Shown piece by piece: positions 24,782 to 34,120 of a stretch of DNA of 64,000 nt; position 1 is the stretch's first letter, and every line of letters begins with the position of its first letter. The notes beneath the pieces were generated by a model, which worked only from the letters and a program-made list of their open reading frames with translations, was not told the origin of the DNA and did not search any database. The DNA lies in NCBI RefSeq assembly GCF_003480315.1, contig NZ_QUIV01000002.1, positions 177,842 through 241,841 on the forward strand, read 5' to 3'. The translations under genes were made by a program, and so were the position numbers. Source of the DNA: Clostridium sp. AM33-3. Its GTDB lineage: Bacteria > Bacillota > Clostridia > Lachnospirales > Lachnospiraceae.

Positions 24782-25681
24782 ATGAAGAAAATTGTGGTGG
24801 TAGGCAGTATCAACATGGATTATGTGACCCATGTACAGCAGCAGCCGGGGGTCGGCGAGACTGTTTCCGGACAGGGACTGGATTTAAAACCGGGTGGAAA
24901 GGGGGCAAATCAGGCTTATGCGGCAGCATATCTGGGGGCAGATGTCACAATGCTTGGAGCAGTCGGCAATGACGCGGCAGGCCGTATGAGCCTGGATAGT
25001 TTACAGCATGCGGGAGTTCACACGGAATATATCAGAACCGTGGAGGGTGTCAGCACCGGAACGGCCCTGATCGCAGTGAATGCAGAGGGAGACAACAGCA
25101 TTATTGTCATTCCGGGGGCCAACGACAGGGTAGACAGGGACTATGTGGATTCTGTTATGGATGTCATCCAGGCAAGCGATATCGTGATCCTGCAGCTGGA
25201 GATTCCGTTTGATACGGTATGCTATGTGGCAGAAAAGGCAAAAGAGGCCGGAAAATGCGTGATCCTGGATCCGGCACCGGCGAGAGAGCTTCCGGAAGAG
25301 CTGATCCGCGGACTCACTATCGTAAAGCCGAACCAGACCGAGATCATGAAGGTGCTGGGACGGGCAGATGAGACCTGTCAGCCGGAGCGGGAGCTGAATA
25401 CCTTAAAGGCAATGGGCGTAGCACATCCGATCATTACCCTCGGCTCAAAGGGCTGCTGTACCCTGGATGCAGAGGGAAAGCTGGAGAATGTGCCTGCGGT
25501 GAAGGCATCAGCAGTGGATACCACTGGGGCAGGTGACTGCTTTACCGGAGCTATGGCATGCAGTCTGGCAGAGGGAAATCCGCTGGAGAAAGCACTCGGA
25601 TTTGCGGCAAAGGCAAGTGCGATCGCGGTAACCAGAGAGGGTGCACAGCCATCATTTCCGGCAAGAAAAGAAATTTTGTAA
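24782..25681 (+). CDS. rbsK: Ribokinase
   Basis: Phosphorylates ribose to ribose-5-phosphate using ATP. The 299-residue PfkB-family protein has the N-terminal GSINMDYV motif, the GGKGANQAYAAAYLGADV signature, TGTALIAVN, the NQTEI segment and the C-terminal anion-hole/catalytic motif DTTGAGDCFTGA (about 245-256). AGGAGGAGG precedes the ATG. Its neighbours are nucleoside hydrolase and phosphorylases, so the ribose is probably from imported nucleosides. A closely related sugar kinase specificity cannot be excluded. Confidence 0.92.
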   Translation: MKKIVVVGSINMDYVTHVQQQPGVGETVSGQGLDLKPGGKGANQAYAAAYLGADVTMLGAVGNDAAGRMSLDSLQHAGVHTEYIRTVEGVSTGTALIAVNAEGDNSIIVIPGANDRVDRDYVDSVMDVIQASDIVILQLEIPFDTVCYVAEKAKEAGKCVILDPAPARELPEELIRGLTIVKPNQTEIMKVLGRADETCQPERELNTLKAMGVAHPIITLGSKGCCTLDAEGKLENVPAVKASAVDTTGAGDCFTGAMACSLAEGNPLEKALGFAAKASAIAVTREGAQPSFPARKEIL

Positions 25682-25763
25682 GCCTGACATAAAATTTTTT
25701 AGGCAATTTTAAGAAAAAAACGGAGGAAAAAACAGAAAATCCGTCAAAAATCACAAAAATTCG

Positions 25764-25804
25764 TGGCTATCATGTTGACAAACATGGTAGCCATGTTTTA
25801 TTAT
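25764..25804 (+). promoter_or_regulatory. Promoter with 13-bp inverted repeat before nucleoside module
   Basis: TGGCTATCATGTT (25764-25776) and AACATGGTAGCCA (25781-25793) are inverted repeats with one mismatch. The -35 TTGACA (25775-25780) lies at the centre, with TATTAT (25799-25804) 18 bases later. It is a good operator for the GntR regulator at 27642; because TGTTTTATT follows, it could also act as a terminator for the ribokinase gene. Confidence 0.65.
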
Positions 25805-25837
25805 AAGCATACAAGATAAAAAGGAGCGGATTTATAA

Positions 25838-26812
25838 ATGAAAAACATTATCATTGATGCGGATACCGGAGTAGATGACTCCCTGGCGATTCTTTACGCA
25901 CTGCGTTCCCCGAACTTTCATGTAGAGGGAATCACCACCTGTTTTGGCAACAACAATGCGGAGCAGTCAGCAGACAATTGCCTCCGCCTGATCAAACTTT
26001 CCAACTGCGGCTATGAGGTTCCGGTAGCAGTTGGCGCAAATGAATCCTTAGAGGGCGTATTTGAATCTGCTCCGGCTTATATCCACGGTGACAACGGCAT
26101 CGGCAATGTGATCCTGCCGGAGAGCAGCCAGAAGCCGGTCGCGGAGTCTGCGGAAGATTTCATCATCCGGAAAGCTGACGAACTGGATGGAGAGCTCATT
26201 GTGATCACGACCGGCCGTATGACCAACCTGGCTAAAGCTTATCTGAAGGATAAGACCCTGCCGAAAAAACTGAAAAAGGTTGTGTCCATGGGAGGTTGTA
26301 TTGATGTTCCGGGCAATATCAGCAACTACGCGGAGGCAAATATCCACGGAGATGCCAAAGCAGCGGATATTGTCATGGGAGCAGGCTTCCACATGACGCT
26401 GGTTGGTCTGGATGTGACCATGAAGACCTTTATCACCGACCGTGATGTGAAAAATCTCTGTGAATATGCGTCTGAGGAGTGCAGACCGATCGCAGAGTAC
26501 ATCCGGGATGTCCTGAAGTTCTATTTTGAGTTCCACCGCGTATCCATGGGCATGGCAAATGCCTGCGTGGTACACGATCCGCTGGCTATGCTGATCGCAG
26601 AGGATCCGAGCCTGGGTCTCTACAAGATGATCCGCGCCAGTGTGGAATATGAGCATGAGCCGTTTAAAGGCATGATCAAGAAGGATATGGGCTTTGTTCC
26701 GAACCTGGACCGGGAAGAGATCGCAGCGTGTGTGTCGGTCAACTCTGAGGTTGCAGTGAGAAGACTGTTTGCAGTATATCAGGACATGACACCGGGAAGA
26801 TACAACTGGTAA
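25838..26812 (+). CDS. Inosine/uridine-preferring nucleoside hydrolase
   Basis: Hydrolyses ribonucleosides to free base and ribose. The 324-residue protein begins with the calcium-binding IIIDADTGVDDSLAI motif (Asp7, 9, 13, 14 region) and contains GDNGIGNV, IVITTGRMTNLAKA, the NIHGDAKAADIVM segment (N, D ligands) and VVHDPLAM (His-Asp). Length is normal. It follows a strong promoter with an operator-like palindrome and starts the nucleoside operon. The free ribose would be taken up by the adjacent ribokinase. Confidence 0.93.
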   Translation: MKNIIIDADTGVDDSLAILYALRSPNFHVEGITTCFGNNNAEQSADNCLRLIKLSNCGYEVPVAVGANESLEGVFESAPAYIHGDNGIGNVILPESSQKPVAESAEDFIIRKADELDGELIVITTGRMTNLAKAYLKDKTLPKKLKKVVSMGGCIDVPGNISNYAEANIHGDAKAADIVMGAGFHMTLVGLDVTMKTFITDRDVKNLCEYASEECRPIAEYIRDVLKFYFEFHRVSMGMANACVVHDPLAMLIAEDPSLGLYKMIRASVEYEHEPFKGMIKKDMGFVPNLDREEIAACVSVNSEVAVRRLFAVYQDMTPGRYNW

Positions 26813-26873
26813 TGGAGTTATGGCAGTGACAGCGCTGCAGAATGCAGATGCTTCAAAAAAAGGAGGAATCCGT

Positions 26874-27638
26874 ATGGGAAAGAAAATGATGCACATTGGA
26901 CTGGAACCGGGCGCGGTTGGCCGCTATGTATTTCTTCCGGGAAGCCCGGAGCGCACGGAGAAGATCGCGGCATACTTTGATGATCCGAAGGAGATTGCTT
27001 ATAACCGTGAATTCCGTACCTTTGTGGGTGAGCTGGATGGTGTAAAGGTGGCTGTGACCAGTACCGGAATCGGCGGTCCGTCCGCAGCAATTGCGGTCGA
27101 AGAGCTGTACCAGTGCGGAGCAGACACCATGCTTCGTGTGGGAACCTGCGCATCCACATCGAGAAAGGTTTCGCTGGGAGATGTCGTGATCCCAAACGGC
27201 GCGGTGAGAATGGAGGGTGTGAGCACTCACTATCTTCCGATCGAATTTCCGGCTGTTCCGGATTTTCAGGTAGTCAAGGCGGCACAGCAGGCAGCGCAGA
27301 AGCTGGGGCTTCCGTACAATATCGGAGTTACCATTACCAAAGCATCGTTTTACACCCAGACTGCACCGGAGACCAAGCCGGTTGGACCAGAGCTGATCTA
27401 CCGGTGGGAGGCTTATGAGAAAGGCGGCGCAACATCTACCAGCATGGAATGCTCCGTTCTTTTCACGGTAGGAGCATCTCTGGGAATTCGAACCGGCTGC
27501 GTGATGGCCAGTGCTACCAACTGTAAAGATTATTCTGAAAATGGAAGAAAATCAGATATCGATATTGAAGACAGAGCGATCCGTACCGCAATCGAGACCA
27601 TGAGAGTGTTGATCGCGAAGGATAAGGAGAATGCCTGA
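26874..27638 (+). CDS. Uridine phosphorylase-like nucleoside phosphorylase (paralogue 1)
   Basis: Probable phosphorolysis of a pyrimidine (or other) nucleoside to base plus ribose-1-phosphate. The 254-residue NP-I family protein has the N-terminal phosphate loop as LPGSPER instead of the usual PGDP, the STGIGGPSAAIAVEEL motif, MLRVGTCAS (phosphate Arg) and TSMECSVLF, which replaces the usual MEMES. Start at 26874 has AAGGAGG upstream; 26820 does not. It is closely similar to the gene at 34121 and less so to that at 33318. Substrate is uncertain because of the changed motifs. Confidence 0.85.
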   Translation: MGKKMMHIGLEPGAVGRYVFLPGSPERTEKIAAYFDDPKEIAYNREFRTFVGELDGVKVAVTSTGIGGPSAAIAVEELYQCGADTMLRVGTCASTSRKVSLGDVVIPNGAVRMEGVSTHYLPIEFPAVPDFQVVKAAQQAAQKLGLPYNIGVTITKASFYTQTAPETKPVGPELIYRWEAYEKGGATSTSMECSVLFTVGASLGIRTGCVMASATNCKDYSENGRKSDIDIEDRAIRTAIETMRVLIAKDKENA

Positions 27639-27641
27639 TTT

Positions 27642-28379
27642 ATGGATGATTGCAGAACACTGCCTTTGCTGAGGGAGCTAAACATTCCCTGTTACATTCA
27701 GATCTATGACATTGTGTATGAGATGATCAGCAACGGGATTTTGAAAGAGGGCGACACCATTCCGGGGGAAAATGCAATGGCAGCCTACTGGAATGTGAGC
27801 CGCAGTACCATTCGTCTGGCCGTTCGAAAGCTTGAGGAGGATGGCCTGATCTACAAAATGCAGGGCAAAAAAACAACCGTGACCGGAAAGATGGAGCGTA
27901 GCCGCAGGGGGATCACCCAGATCGTACATCCCTGTCTGGCCGGATGCCTGCAGCCGGTTACCGGGACAACATCAAAGATTACCTTCCAGAATGGAGGAAA
28001 GCTGGTCAGCGATCTTCTCGGGCTTGACCGGGAATCCTTTATTGCCCTGGTAGTTAATACCAGCTATTATGTCGGTGAAGAGCACGTTGCCTCCTCTGTT
28101 GCGGCAATTCCGGTAACTGAGGTGGAAAAAATGGGGATCTCTGTGGATGATCAGTCCGCGATCGAACATTTTGTGCTGGAGGAGCTTTACAAAAAGGCCA
28201 GGCGCTCGGAGCTTGTCATGAGTGCCATGGAATGGGGCGAGGAAGAGGACGATAAGCCGAAAACACCTATTCTTCTCGTCATGGATGAGGTCCTTTCGGA
28301 TACAGACCGGGCCATTTCCTATCATAAATACTGGATGGACAGCAACTGGTACCGCTTTTCCCTGGAACGCGGTCGTTAA
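27642..28379 (+). CDS. GntR/HutC-family transcriptional regulator
   Basis: A 245-residue regulator with an N-terminal winged helix (about 15-80: IQIYDIVYEMISNGILKEGDTIPGE, SRSTIRLAVRKLEEDGLIYKMQGKKTTV) and a UTRA-like effector domain (about 95-235). It lies three bases after the first phosphorylase gene and before the importer genes, so it most likely senses a nucleoside or sugar phosphate and controls this operon, perhaps through the palindrome at 25764. The HTH assignment is secure; the effector is inference. Confidence 0.88.
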   Translation: MDDCRTLPLLRELNIPCYIQIYDIVYEMISNGILKEGDTIPGENAMAAYWNVSRSTIRLAVRKLEEDGLIYKMQGKKTTVTGKMERSRRGITQIVHPCLAGCLQPVTGTTSKITFQNGGKLVSDLLGLDRESFIALVVNTSYYVGEEHVASSVAAIPVTEVEKMGISVDDQSAIEHFVLEELYKKARRSELVMSAMEWGEEEDDKPKTPILLVMDEVLSDTDRAISYHKYWMDSNWYRFSLERGR

Positions 28380-28447
28380 GCAGGAATACAGCTGCCGGTG
28401 GGCAGTTTGTACATAAACAACTTTTATTTCCAATAAGGAGGAGTATC

Positions 28448-29632
28448 ATGAAAAAGAAAGTAGTAAGCGTAGCACTGGCAGCAGCAATGACAGCGGGCGT
28501 CCTGGCAGGATGCGGCGGCGGTTCTTCCAAAGAAACCACAAAAGCACCGGAAGCAGACAAGACCGAAACCAAAGCAGAGGCTGAGGAGAGCACCGAGGCA
28601 GCAGCAGAGGGAAGCGACAAACCGTTAAGGGTTGTATACCTGTGCAACGGAAGCCTGGGTGATAAGGGCTTTAACGATTCTGCTGAGCGTGGCATGCAGA
28701 TGTTAAAGGACAAGCTGGGTGCCGAGGTTAAGACTGTAGAGATGGGACGTGACGAGACCAGCTACGAGGGCAACTATCTGGATGTATCCGAGCAGGATTG
28801 GGATATGATTGTATCCGGTACCTGGTCTGTAAAAGAGCTGGCTCAGGACATTGCTTCCCAGTTCCCGGAGAAGCATTATCTGCTTTTCGATTCTGATGTA
28901 GATCGTGATGTAGTTGTTGACGGCAACATGATGGGTGTTAATTACTACTCCAATCAGGCAGCTTATCTTGCAGGTGTTCTGGGAGCAAAGATGCTGGAGT
29001 CCGGCGATGCAAAGATCGATCCGTCCAAGAAGGTACTTGGCTTTGTCGGTTCCATGGATACCGCAAACATCAACGATTTCCTGGTAGGCTATCTGGAAGG
29101 TGTCAAATATGTAGATCCGGAGATCAAGGTCATGACCTCTTATGTAGGCTCCTTTGAGGATGTTTCCAAATGTATGGAGATGACCACCTAGCTGTACAAT
29201 CAGGGCGCACAGGTAGTATATGCACCGGCTTCCCAGTCTATCCTTGGTGCGGCAACTGCAGCACAGAATGCAGATAAGTACCTGATCGCATGTGACCAGG
29301 ATCTGTACTCTGAGTTAGCTGAGTCTGATAAGGACCTGGCTGCGAACATCCTTTCTTCCAGCTTAAAGAATGTCGGCGAGTCTATCTTTACCGCAGTGGA
29401 AGGATGGCAGAAGGGCGAGATGAGCCTGGATCAGGACTATACTCTTGGTCTTGACAGCGGAGCAGTTGGTCTTGCAAAGAACGAGAACTATAAGGCGATC
29501 GTTCCGGAGGATATCCAGAAATTCATCGATGAGACCGAGCAGAAGGTTATCGATGGTGAGATCACGGCAGGTACTGCATTTGATATGAGCACAGACGAGG
29601 TAGCAGCACTGCGTGACAGCATGAAACCGTGA
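28448..29632 (+). pseudogene. BMP-family nucleoside-binding lipoprotein interrupted by in-frame TAG
   Basis: Extracellular binding protein of a nucleoside ABC importer (BMP/PnrA family, NupN/BmpA type). The signal peptide ends in LAGC with lipid-carrying Cys22, followed by a Thr/Glu/Ala linker and the family segments VVYLCNGSLGDKGFNDSAERGM and VNYYSNQAAYLAGVLGAKM. At 29189-29191 a TAG stops the frame after 247 codons. The same frame then continues without a shift (LYNQGAQVVYAPASQSILGAA) to a TGA at 29630-29632, which would give 394 residues, normal for the family. A single base substitution, for example from CAG, would explain it. Sequencing error, a recent nonsense mutation or read-through cannot be told apart here. 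Confidence 0.88.
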
Positions 29633-29662
29633 TATAACAGATAACGGCAATCAAATTTACCG

Positions 29663-29692
29663 CCGGAGGGGCCGGCTCCCCTCCGGTTTTTT
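29663..29692 (+). terminator. Terminator between binding-protein gene and ABC ATPase gene
   Basis: CCGGAGGGG and CCCCTCCGG form a perfect 9-bp stem with a six-base loop, followed by six T. It lies inside the operon and would keep binding-protein mRNA in excess over ATPase and permease mRNA. Confidence 0.92.
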
Positions 29693-29756
29693 GCTACTTA
29701 AAAACAAATTTATAAACTGAAAATCAGGGAAACTGTTTACAGATGAGGTGTTGAAG

Positions 29757-31313
29757 ATGGCGGAAGAAGCTTTAAAAATGCCTCATATCGTCAAGGTCTA
29801 CTCCAACGGAGTAATGGCAAATAAAGATGTGACATTGTCAGTAAACCGTGGTGAGATCCATGCTCTTTCCGGCGAGAACGGAGCTGGCAAATCCACACTC
29901 ATGAAAATCCTGTTTGGGGAAGAACAGCCTACATCAGGAGAAATTTATATCAATGGAAACCAGGTACATATGACCTCCCCGCAGATGGCGATCAAGCTGG
30001 GTGTGGGCATGGTGCATCAGCATTTCATGCTGGTGCCGTCTTTGACAGTAACGGAAAATATCATTATGGGCATGGAACCGGTGAAGGGTATTCGTGTGGA
30101 TCTGGCTTATGCGAGACAGCAGGTAGAGGAGATGGGTAAAAAATTTAACCTCTATGTGGATCCCGATAAGCGGGTGGAGGATCTGACGGTAGGCCAGAAG
30201 CAGCGAGTGGAGATCTTAAAAGCGCTGTTTCGCGGTGCGAAGATCCTGATCCTGGATGAGCCGACAGCAGTGCTGACTCCCCAGGAGACGCAGGAATTGT
30301 TTGATGAGCTTCTTCATTTAAAAGAGAATGGCTATACCATCATTTTTATTTCCCACAAGCTGCAGGAGATCAAGCAGATCTGCGACCGGATCACCATCAT
30401 CCGCCGCGGTGTGACCATGGGCGTTCATGAGGTAGCCACCGTTACCGAGCAGGATATTTCCCGCCTGATGGTGGGACGTGATGTTATCCTGAACACCGAG
30501 AAGAGTCCCTGCAAGCCGGGTGAGGCGCTTGTAAAGATCAGGGATCTTGTGATCCTGGATGAAAACGGAAAGCGTGCGGTAGACGGAATCTCCTTTACCT
30601 TAAGAAAAGGGGAAATCCTTGGAATTGCCGGTGTAGAAGGAAATGGTCAGACAGAGCTGGTAGAGGCCATGACCGGAATGGGAGGTTATACATCCGGCAG
30701 CATTGAAATCGGCGGAAAAGACATCCAGGGAAGCTCTGTCGCAGCTATTCGCGCATTGAAGGTGGCTCACATTCCGGAAGATCGTATGACCATGGGAATT
30801 GCCCCGAAGCTTTCCCTGACAGAAAATATGATCGCGGACAAATTAAACTGGAAAAAGTTTTTCAAAAACGGTATCATCAACCGCAAGGCTGTCCGTTCCT
30901 ATGGCGATGAGATGGTAGATCAGTATCAGGTGCTCTGTAAATCCCAGGATGTTTCTATTGACAGCCTGTCAGGCGGAAATATTCAGAAGGTTGTTCTGGC
31001 CAGAGAACTGTCGGGTGACCCGCAGGTGATCATTGCCGATCAGCCGACCCGTGGTGTGGATGTCGGTGCAACGGAATTTATCCGCAAGCGCCTGGTAGAA
31101 GCCCGTGATGCGGGAAACGGTGTCATTCTGGTAACCTCAGATCTGAATGAGGTACTGGGACTGTCTGACAGTCTGCTGGTATTTTATGAGGGCAGGATCG
31201 CGGCGTACATCAAGGATACGACCAGCATGACGGAGGAAGAGCTTGGAACCTATATGCTGGGTATCCAGAAACAGACAGAAGAAGAAATTCGGGAGGCGCG
31301 CCATGAACAGTAA
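29757..31313 (+). CDS. Nucleoside ABC importer, double ATPase subunit (NupA/YufO type)
   Basis: Energises the BMP-type importer. The 518-residue protein has two ABC domains. The first is complete: Walker A GENGAGKST (39-47), DLTVGQKQRVEI as the signature, Walker B ILILDEPTAVLT, and the switch His in ISHKLQE. The second has a degenerate Walker A (GVEGNGQTEL) but a good LSGGNIQKVVLAREL signature and ADQPTRGVD, as usual in the sugar/nucleoside class. ATG 29757 is favoured over GTG 29748 by spacing from GAGGTG. It overlaps the next gene by 11 bases. Confidence 0.93.
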   Translation: MAEEALKMPHIVKVYSNGVMANKDVTLSVNRGEIHALSGENGAGKSTLMKILFGEEQPTSGEIYINGNQVHMTSPQMAIKLGVGMVHQHFMLVPSLTVTENIIMGMEPVKGIRVDLAYARQQVEEMGKKFNLYVDPDKRVEDLTVGQKQRVEILKALFRGAKILILDEPTAVLTPQETQELFDELLHLKENGYTIIFISHKLQEIKQICDRITIIRRGVTMGVHEVATVTEQDISRLMVGRDVILNTEKSPCKPGEALVKIRDLVILDENGKRAVDGISFTLRKGEILGIAGVEGNGQTELVEAMTGMGGYTSGSIEIGGKDIQGSSVAAIRALKVAHIPEDRMTMGIAPKLSLTENMIADKLNWKKFFKNGIINRKAVRSYGDEMVDQYQVLCKSQDVSIDSLSGGNIQKVVLARELSGDPQVIIADQPTRGVDVGATEFIRKRLVEARDAGNGVILVTSDLNEVLGLSDSLLVFYEGRIAAYIKDTTSMTEEELGTYMLGIQKQTEEEIREARHEQ

Positions 31314-32382
31314 TAAAAAAATCAATCTGCTGGTAGATGCGGTAAAACTGGCACTGATTATCTTCATTGCCTGTGCGCTGGTTTCTCTGATCGTGCTGCT
31401 CGTCAGCGATGATCCGATGACAGCCATCACCAGCTTCTTTATCGGACCGTTTACCTCTCTGCGAAGAATCGGAAATATCATTGAGGCAGCAGCACCGCTT
31501 ATGTTCACAGCTCTGGCTGTTATCATCATTTTCGGTTCCGGACAGTTTTCCATGATCGCGGAGGGTTCTTTCTTTATCGGAACCTCCGGAGCCATGATCA
31601 TTGCGATCGCCTGCAAGCTCCCGGGCGGCGTTCATCCGGCTGTGGCTATTTTATTTGCCGGCTTCTGCGGTGCACTGGTATCCCTGGTACCGGCTGTGCT
31701 GAAGATGAAATGGAATGTCAGTGAGCTGGTTACTTCTATCATGTTTAACTATGTTGTGCAGTTTTTTGCGATTTATCTGGTCAGCTATCACTTCCGTGAG
31801 GTCAGCAGCTCCAGTCTGGCTTCTCTGAAATTTGAAGAGACGGCAGGCCTTCCGGTGGTAATCCCGGGAACCAGGATCCATGCCGGAATTGTATTGGGTA
31901 TTGTGTTATGTATCCTGGTGTGGTTTTTCCTGTACCGGACTTCCTTTGGTACCAGGCTTCGTATCACCGGTGAGAACCCACTGTTTGCAAAGTATTCCGG
32001 ATTAAAGGTAACGAGCCTGATGCTTGTTGCCCAGATCATCGCAGGCGCAATTGCAGGAATGGGAGGCGGCGCTGAGATCCTCGGCATGTATAACCGTTTT
32101 AAATGGACCACATCCCCGGGCTATGGCTGGACCGGTATCGTGGTTGCGCTGCTTGCAAGAAGCAATCCGCTTCTGGTTCCGCTTGCGGCAGCATTTATCG
32201 GCTATCTGAATGTAGGTGCGGATATTATGGCGCGCAGCTCCGATGTGGGACGTGAGGTTGTGGACATCATTCAGGGTGTGATGATGTTCCTGATCGCAGC
32301 AGACGCATTGTTGAGGGGCTGGAGACAGAGACTGATCGTAAAAGCAGCAAAAGCAGAGGAAATGGAGGCGGCGCAGAAATGA
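31303..32382 (+). CDS. Nucleoside ABC importer permease 1 (NupB/YufP type)
   Basis: A 359-residue membrane protein with eight to ten helices. It matches the larger permease of BMP-type importers: ITGENPLFAKYSGLKV, the GGAEILGMYNRFKW segment and GYGWTGIVVALLARSNPL. The start at 31303 lies inside the end of the ATPase gene and has GGGAGG upstream. It pairs with the permease at 32379, with which it overlaps by four bases (ATGA). Confidence 0.92.
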   Translation: MNSNKKINLLVDAVKLALIIFIACALVSLIVLLVSDDPMTAITSFFIGPFTSLRRIGNIIEAAAPLMFTALAVIIIFGSGQFSMIAEGSFFIGTSGAMIIAIACKLPGGVHPAVAILFAGFCGALVSLVPAVLKMKWNVSELVTSIMFNYVVQFFAIYLVSYHFREVSSSSLASLKFEETAGLPVVIPGTRIHAGIVLGIVLCILVWFFLYRTSFGTRLRITGENPLFAKYSGLKVTSLMLVAQIIAGAIAGMGGGAEILGMYNRFKWTTSPGYGWTGIVVALLARSNPLLVPLAAAFIGYLNVGADIMARSSDVGREVVDIIQGVMMFLIAADALLRGWRQRLIVKAAKAEEMEAAQK

Positions 32383-33317
32383 AAGTACTGAGTTATATCA
32401 TCAGCCCGGAATTTGTGTATATGTGGATTCGTGTGGCAACTCCGATCATCTTTTCTTCTCTGGGCGGCGTGATCTGTTCCCGCGCCGGAGTTGTAAACTT
32501 AGGTCTGGAAGGAATCATGCTGATTTCTGCCCTGGCCGGAGTGCTTGGCAGTGCCTTTGGAGGCAGCCTGCTCTGGGGTATGGTGGCTGGTCTGGCGGCA
32601 GCCCTGGCAGTCAGTGCGCTGTTTGCGTATTTCCATCTGGTATTAAAGGCTAACAACGTGCTTTGCGGTACGGCAGTCAACACCATGGCTTCCGGTCTGA
32701 CTGTATTTGTGCTCCAGCTGGCAACCGGTGAGAAGGGCAATTCCTCTTCCCTGAAGAGCTTTGCTTTTCCGCAGGTAAACATTCCGGTGATCAAAGATAT
32801 CCCGGTGCTGGGCAGCATCATTTCCGGACACAACGCGCTGACCTACTTCGCCCTGCTTATGGTGTTTGTGATCTGGTTTTTCCTGTATAAGACCCCAATG
32901 GGACTTCGCATGCGTGCGGTAGGTGAGAATCCGGATGCGGCTTCCAGTGTAGGACAGAATGTAACGGGGATCCGTTTCCTGGCGATCCTGCTCTGTGGTG
33001 TCCTGACCGGTCTTGGCGGTATGTATCTTTCCATGGGCTATTTGACCATGTTTGTACGTGATATGACGGCAGGCCGCGGCTTTATCGCCCTGGCGGCATG
33101 CTCCATGGGACAGGCAACCCCGGTGGGCGCACTGTTATCTTCCATGATCTTCGCGTTCTTCGACGGACTGTCCAATATCCTGCAGGTACTGAAAATCCCG
33201 TCTGAGTTTATTCAGATGCTTCCGTATCTGGCAACCATTGCAGGTCTGACTGTTTATTCCATTCAGAAGGCTGCAGCGGCTGAGAAAAAAATGAAAAATT
33301 TAAAGGAGGCAAACTAA
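32379..33317 (+). CDS. Nucleoside ABC importer permease 2 (NupC/YufQ type)
   Basis: The 312-residue second permease, with about eight membrane helices. Family landmarks are GVVNLGLEGIMLISAL near the N terminus, GLRMRAVGENPDAASSVG, and GRGFIALAACSMGQATPVGALL. It overlaps permease 1 by four bases and is followed with no gap by a phosphorylase gene, so transport and phosphorolysis are co-expressed. Confidence 0.93.
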   Translation: MKVLSYIISPEFVYMWIRVATPIIFSSLGGVICSRAGVVNLGLEGIMLISALAGVLGSAFGGSLLWGMVAGLAAALAVSALFAYFHLVLKANNVLCGTAVNTMASGLTVFVLQLATGEKGNSSSLKSFAFPQVNIPVIKDIPVLGSIISGHNALTYFALLMVFVIWFFLYKTPMGLRMRAVGENPDAASSVGQNVTGIRFLAILLCGVLTGLGGMYLSMGYLTMFVRDMTAGRGFIALAACSMGQATPVGALLSSMIFAFFDGLSNILQVLKIPSEFIQMLPYLATIAGLTVYSIQKAAAAEKKMKNLKEAN

Positions 33318-34094
33318 ATGGCTCTTGATAAAGAAAGTAAGACTTTGGGTAAAAAACAGTATCATATTCACTTAAAACCGGGTGATATCGGAAAATATGT
33401 TCTTCTTCCGGGAGATCCGGCACGCTCTGACCGCGTGGCAAAATATCTGGACAATGCAGAGCTCGTTGCAAATAACCGCGAGCACAGAACCTTTACCGGT
33501 TATTATAAGGGAGTCAGGGTTTCTGTAACCTCTACCGGAATGGGATGTCCGTCTGCAGCGATCGCAGCAGAGGAGCTGATGAACATTGGTGCAGAGTGCC
33601 TGATCCGAATCGGAAGCAGTGCAGCACTGCAGGATGGAATCAGCATCGGAGATCTGATGATTTCCACCGGCTCCATGAAAAATGAGGGAACCAGCCGCTT
33701 TTATGTGCCGGATTGCTTCCCGTCTGTACCGGATTTCGATCTGACCCGTACCATCATCGATACGGCAAGAGAGATGCAGCCGGAGTTAAAGGGAAAGGTT
33801 TTCTACGGGATCAATGCATCGGATGACGCATTCTACGGAGAAACTCAGGAGTGGATCGAAAAGCTGTCCTCCTATGGCTGCCTGAACGTAGAGATGGAAA
33901 GCTCTGCGCTGTATACCGTATGTACCAGAAGAAAAAAACGCGCAGCAATGATCAGTGCAGTTTCCGGAAACCTGATCACCGGAGAGGTTATTTACGAGAC
34001 CGCAAACGAAGGTCTGGCTACCGGCTGGGATGAAGAGATCCGTGTGGTTCTGGAAGCCATTTACCGTTTCGACAGGGAACACGCTGCAGAATAA
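33318..34094 (+). CDS. udp: Uridine phosphorylase-like nucleoside phosphorylase (paralogue 2)
   Basis: The 258-residue NP-I family enzyme has the canonical phosphate loop LPGDPARSDRV, the STGMGCPSAAIAAEEL motif, LIRIGSSAALQD with the phosphate Arg, and the nucleoside-binding VEMESSALYTV. Of the three paralogues here it is the most like standard uridine phosphorylase. AAGGAGG before the ATG overlaps the end of the permease gene. It would convert imported uridine and phosphate into uracil and ribose-1-phosphate; exact substrate preference is inference. Confidence 0.88.
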   Translation: MALDKESKTLGKKQYHIHLKPGDIGKYVLLPGDPARSDRVAKYLDNAELVANNREHRTFTGYYKGVRVSVTSTGMGCPSAAIAAEELMNIGAECLIRIGSSAALQDGISIGDLMISTGSMKNEGTSRFYVPDCFPSVPDFDLTRTIIDTAREMQPELKGKVFYGINASDDAFYGETQEWIEKLSSYGCLNVEMESSALYTVCTRRKKRAAMISAVSGNLITGEVIYETANEGLATGWDEEIRVVLEAIYRFDREHAAE

Positions 34095-34120
34095 AAAACG
34101 CATCAGTAAAGGAGAAGGCC

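Noticed and set aside
24289..24816. Long Val/Phe/Ala-rich minus-strand ORF opposite the end of glgB
   Set aside because: It is the mirror of the 18-bp repeats that encode the Lys/Thr/Ala tail and has no start signal.
28448..29632. Pyrrolysine or selenocysteine recoding of the stop in the BMP gene
   Set aside because: The codon is TAG, no SECIS or Pyl gene is visible, and the family has no such residue; a plain nonsense change or sequencing error is simpler.
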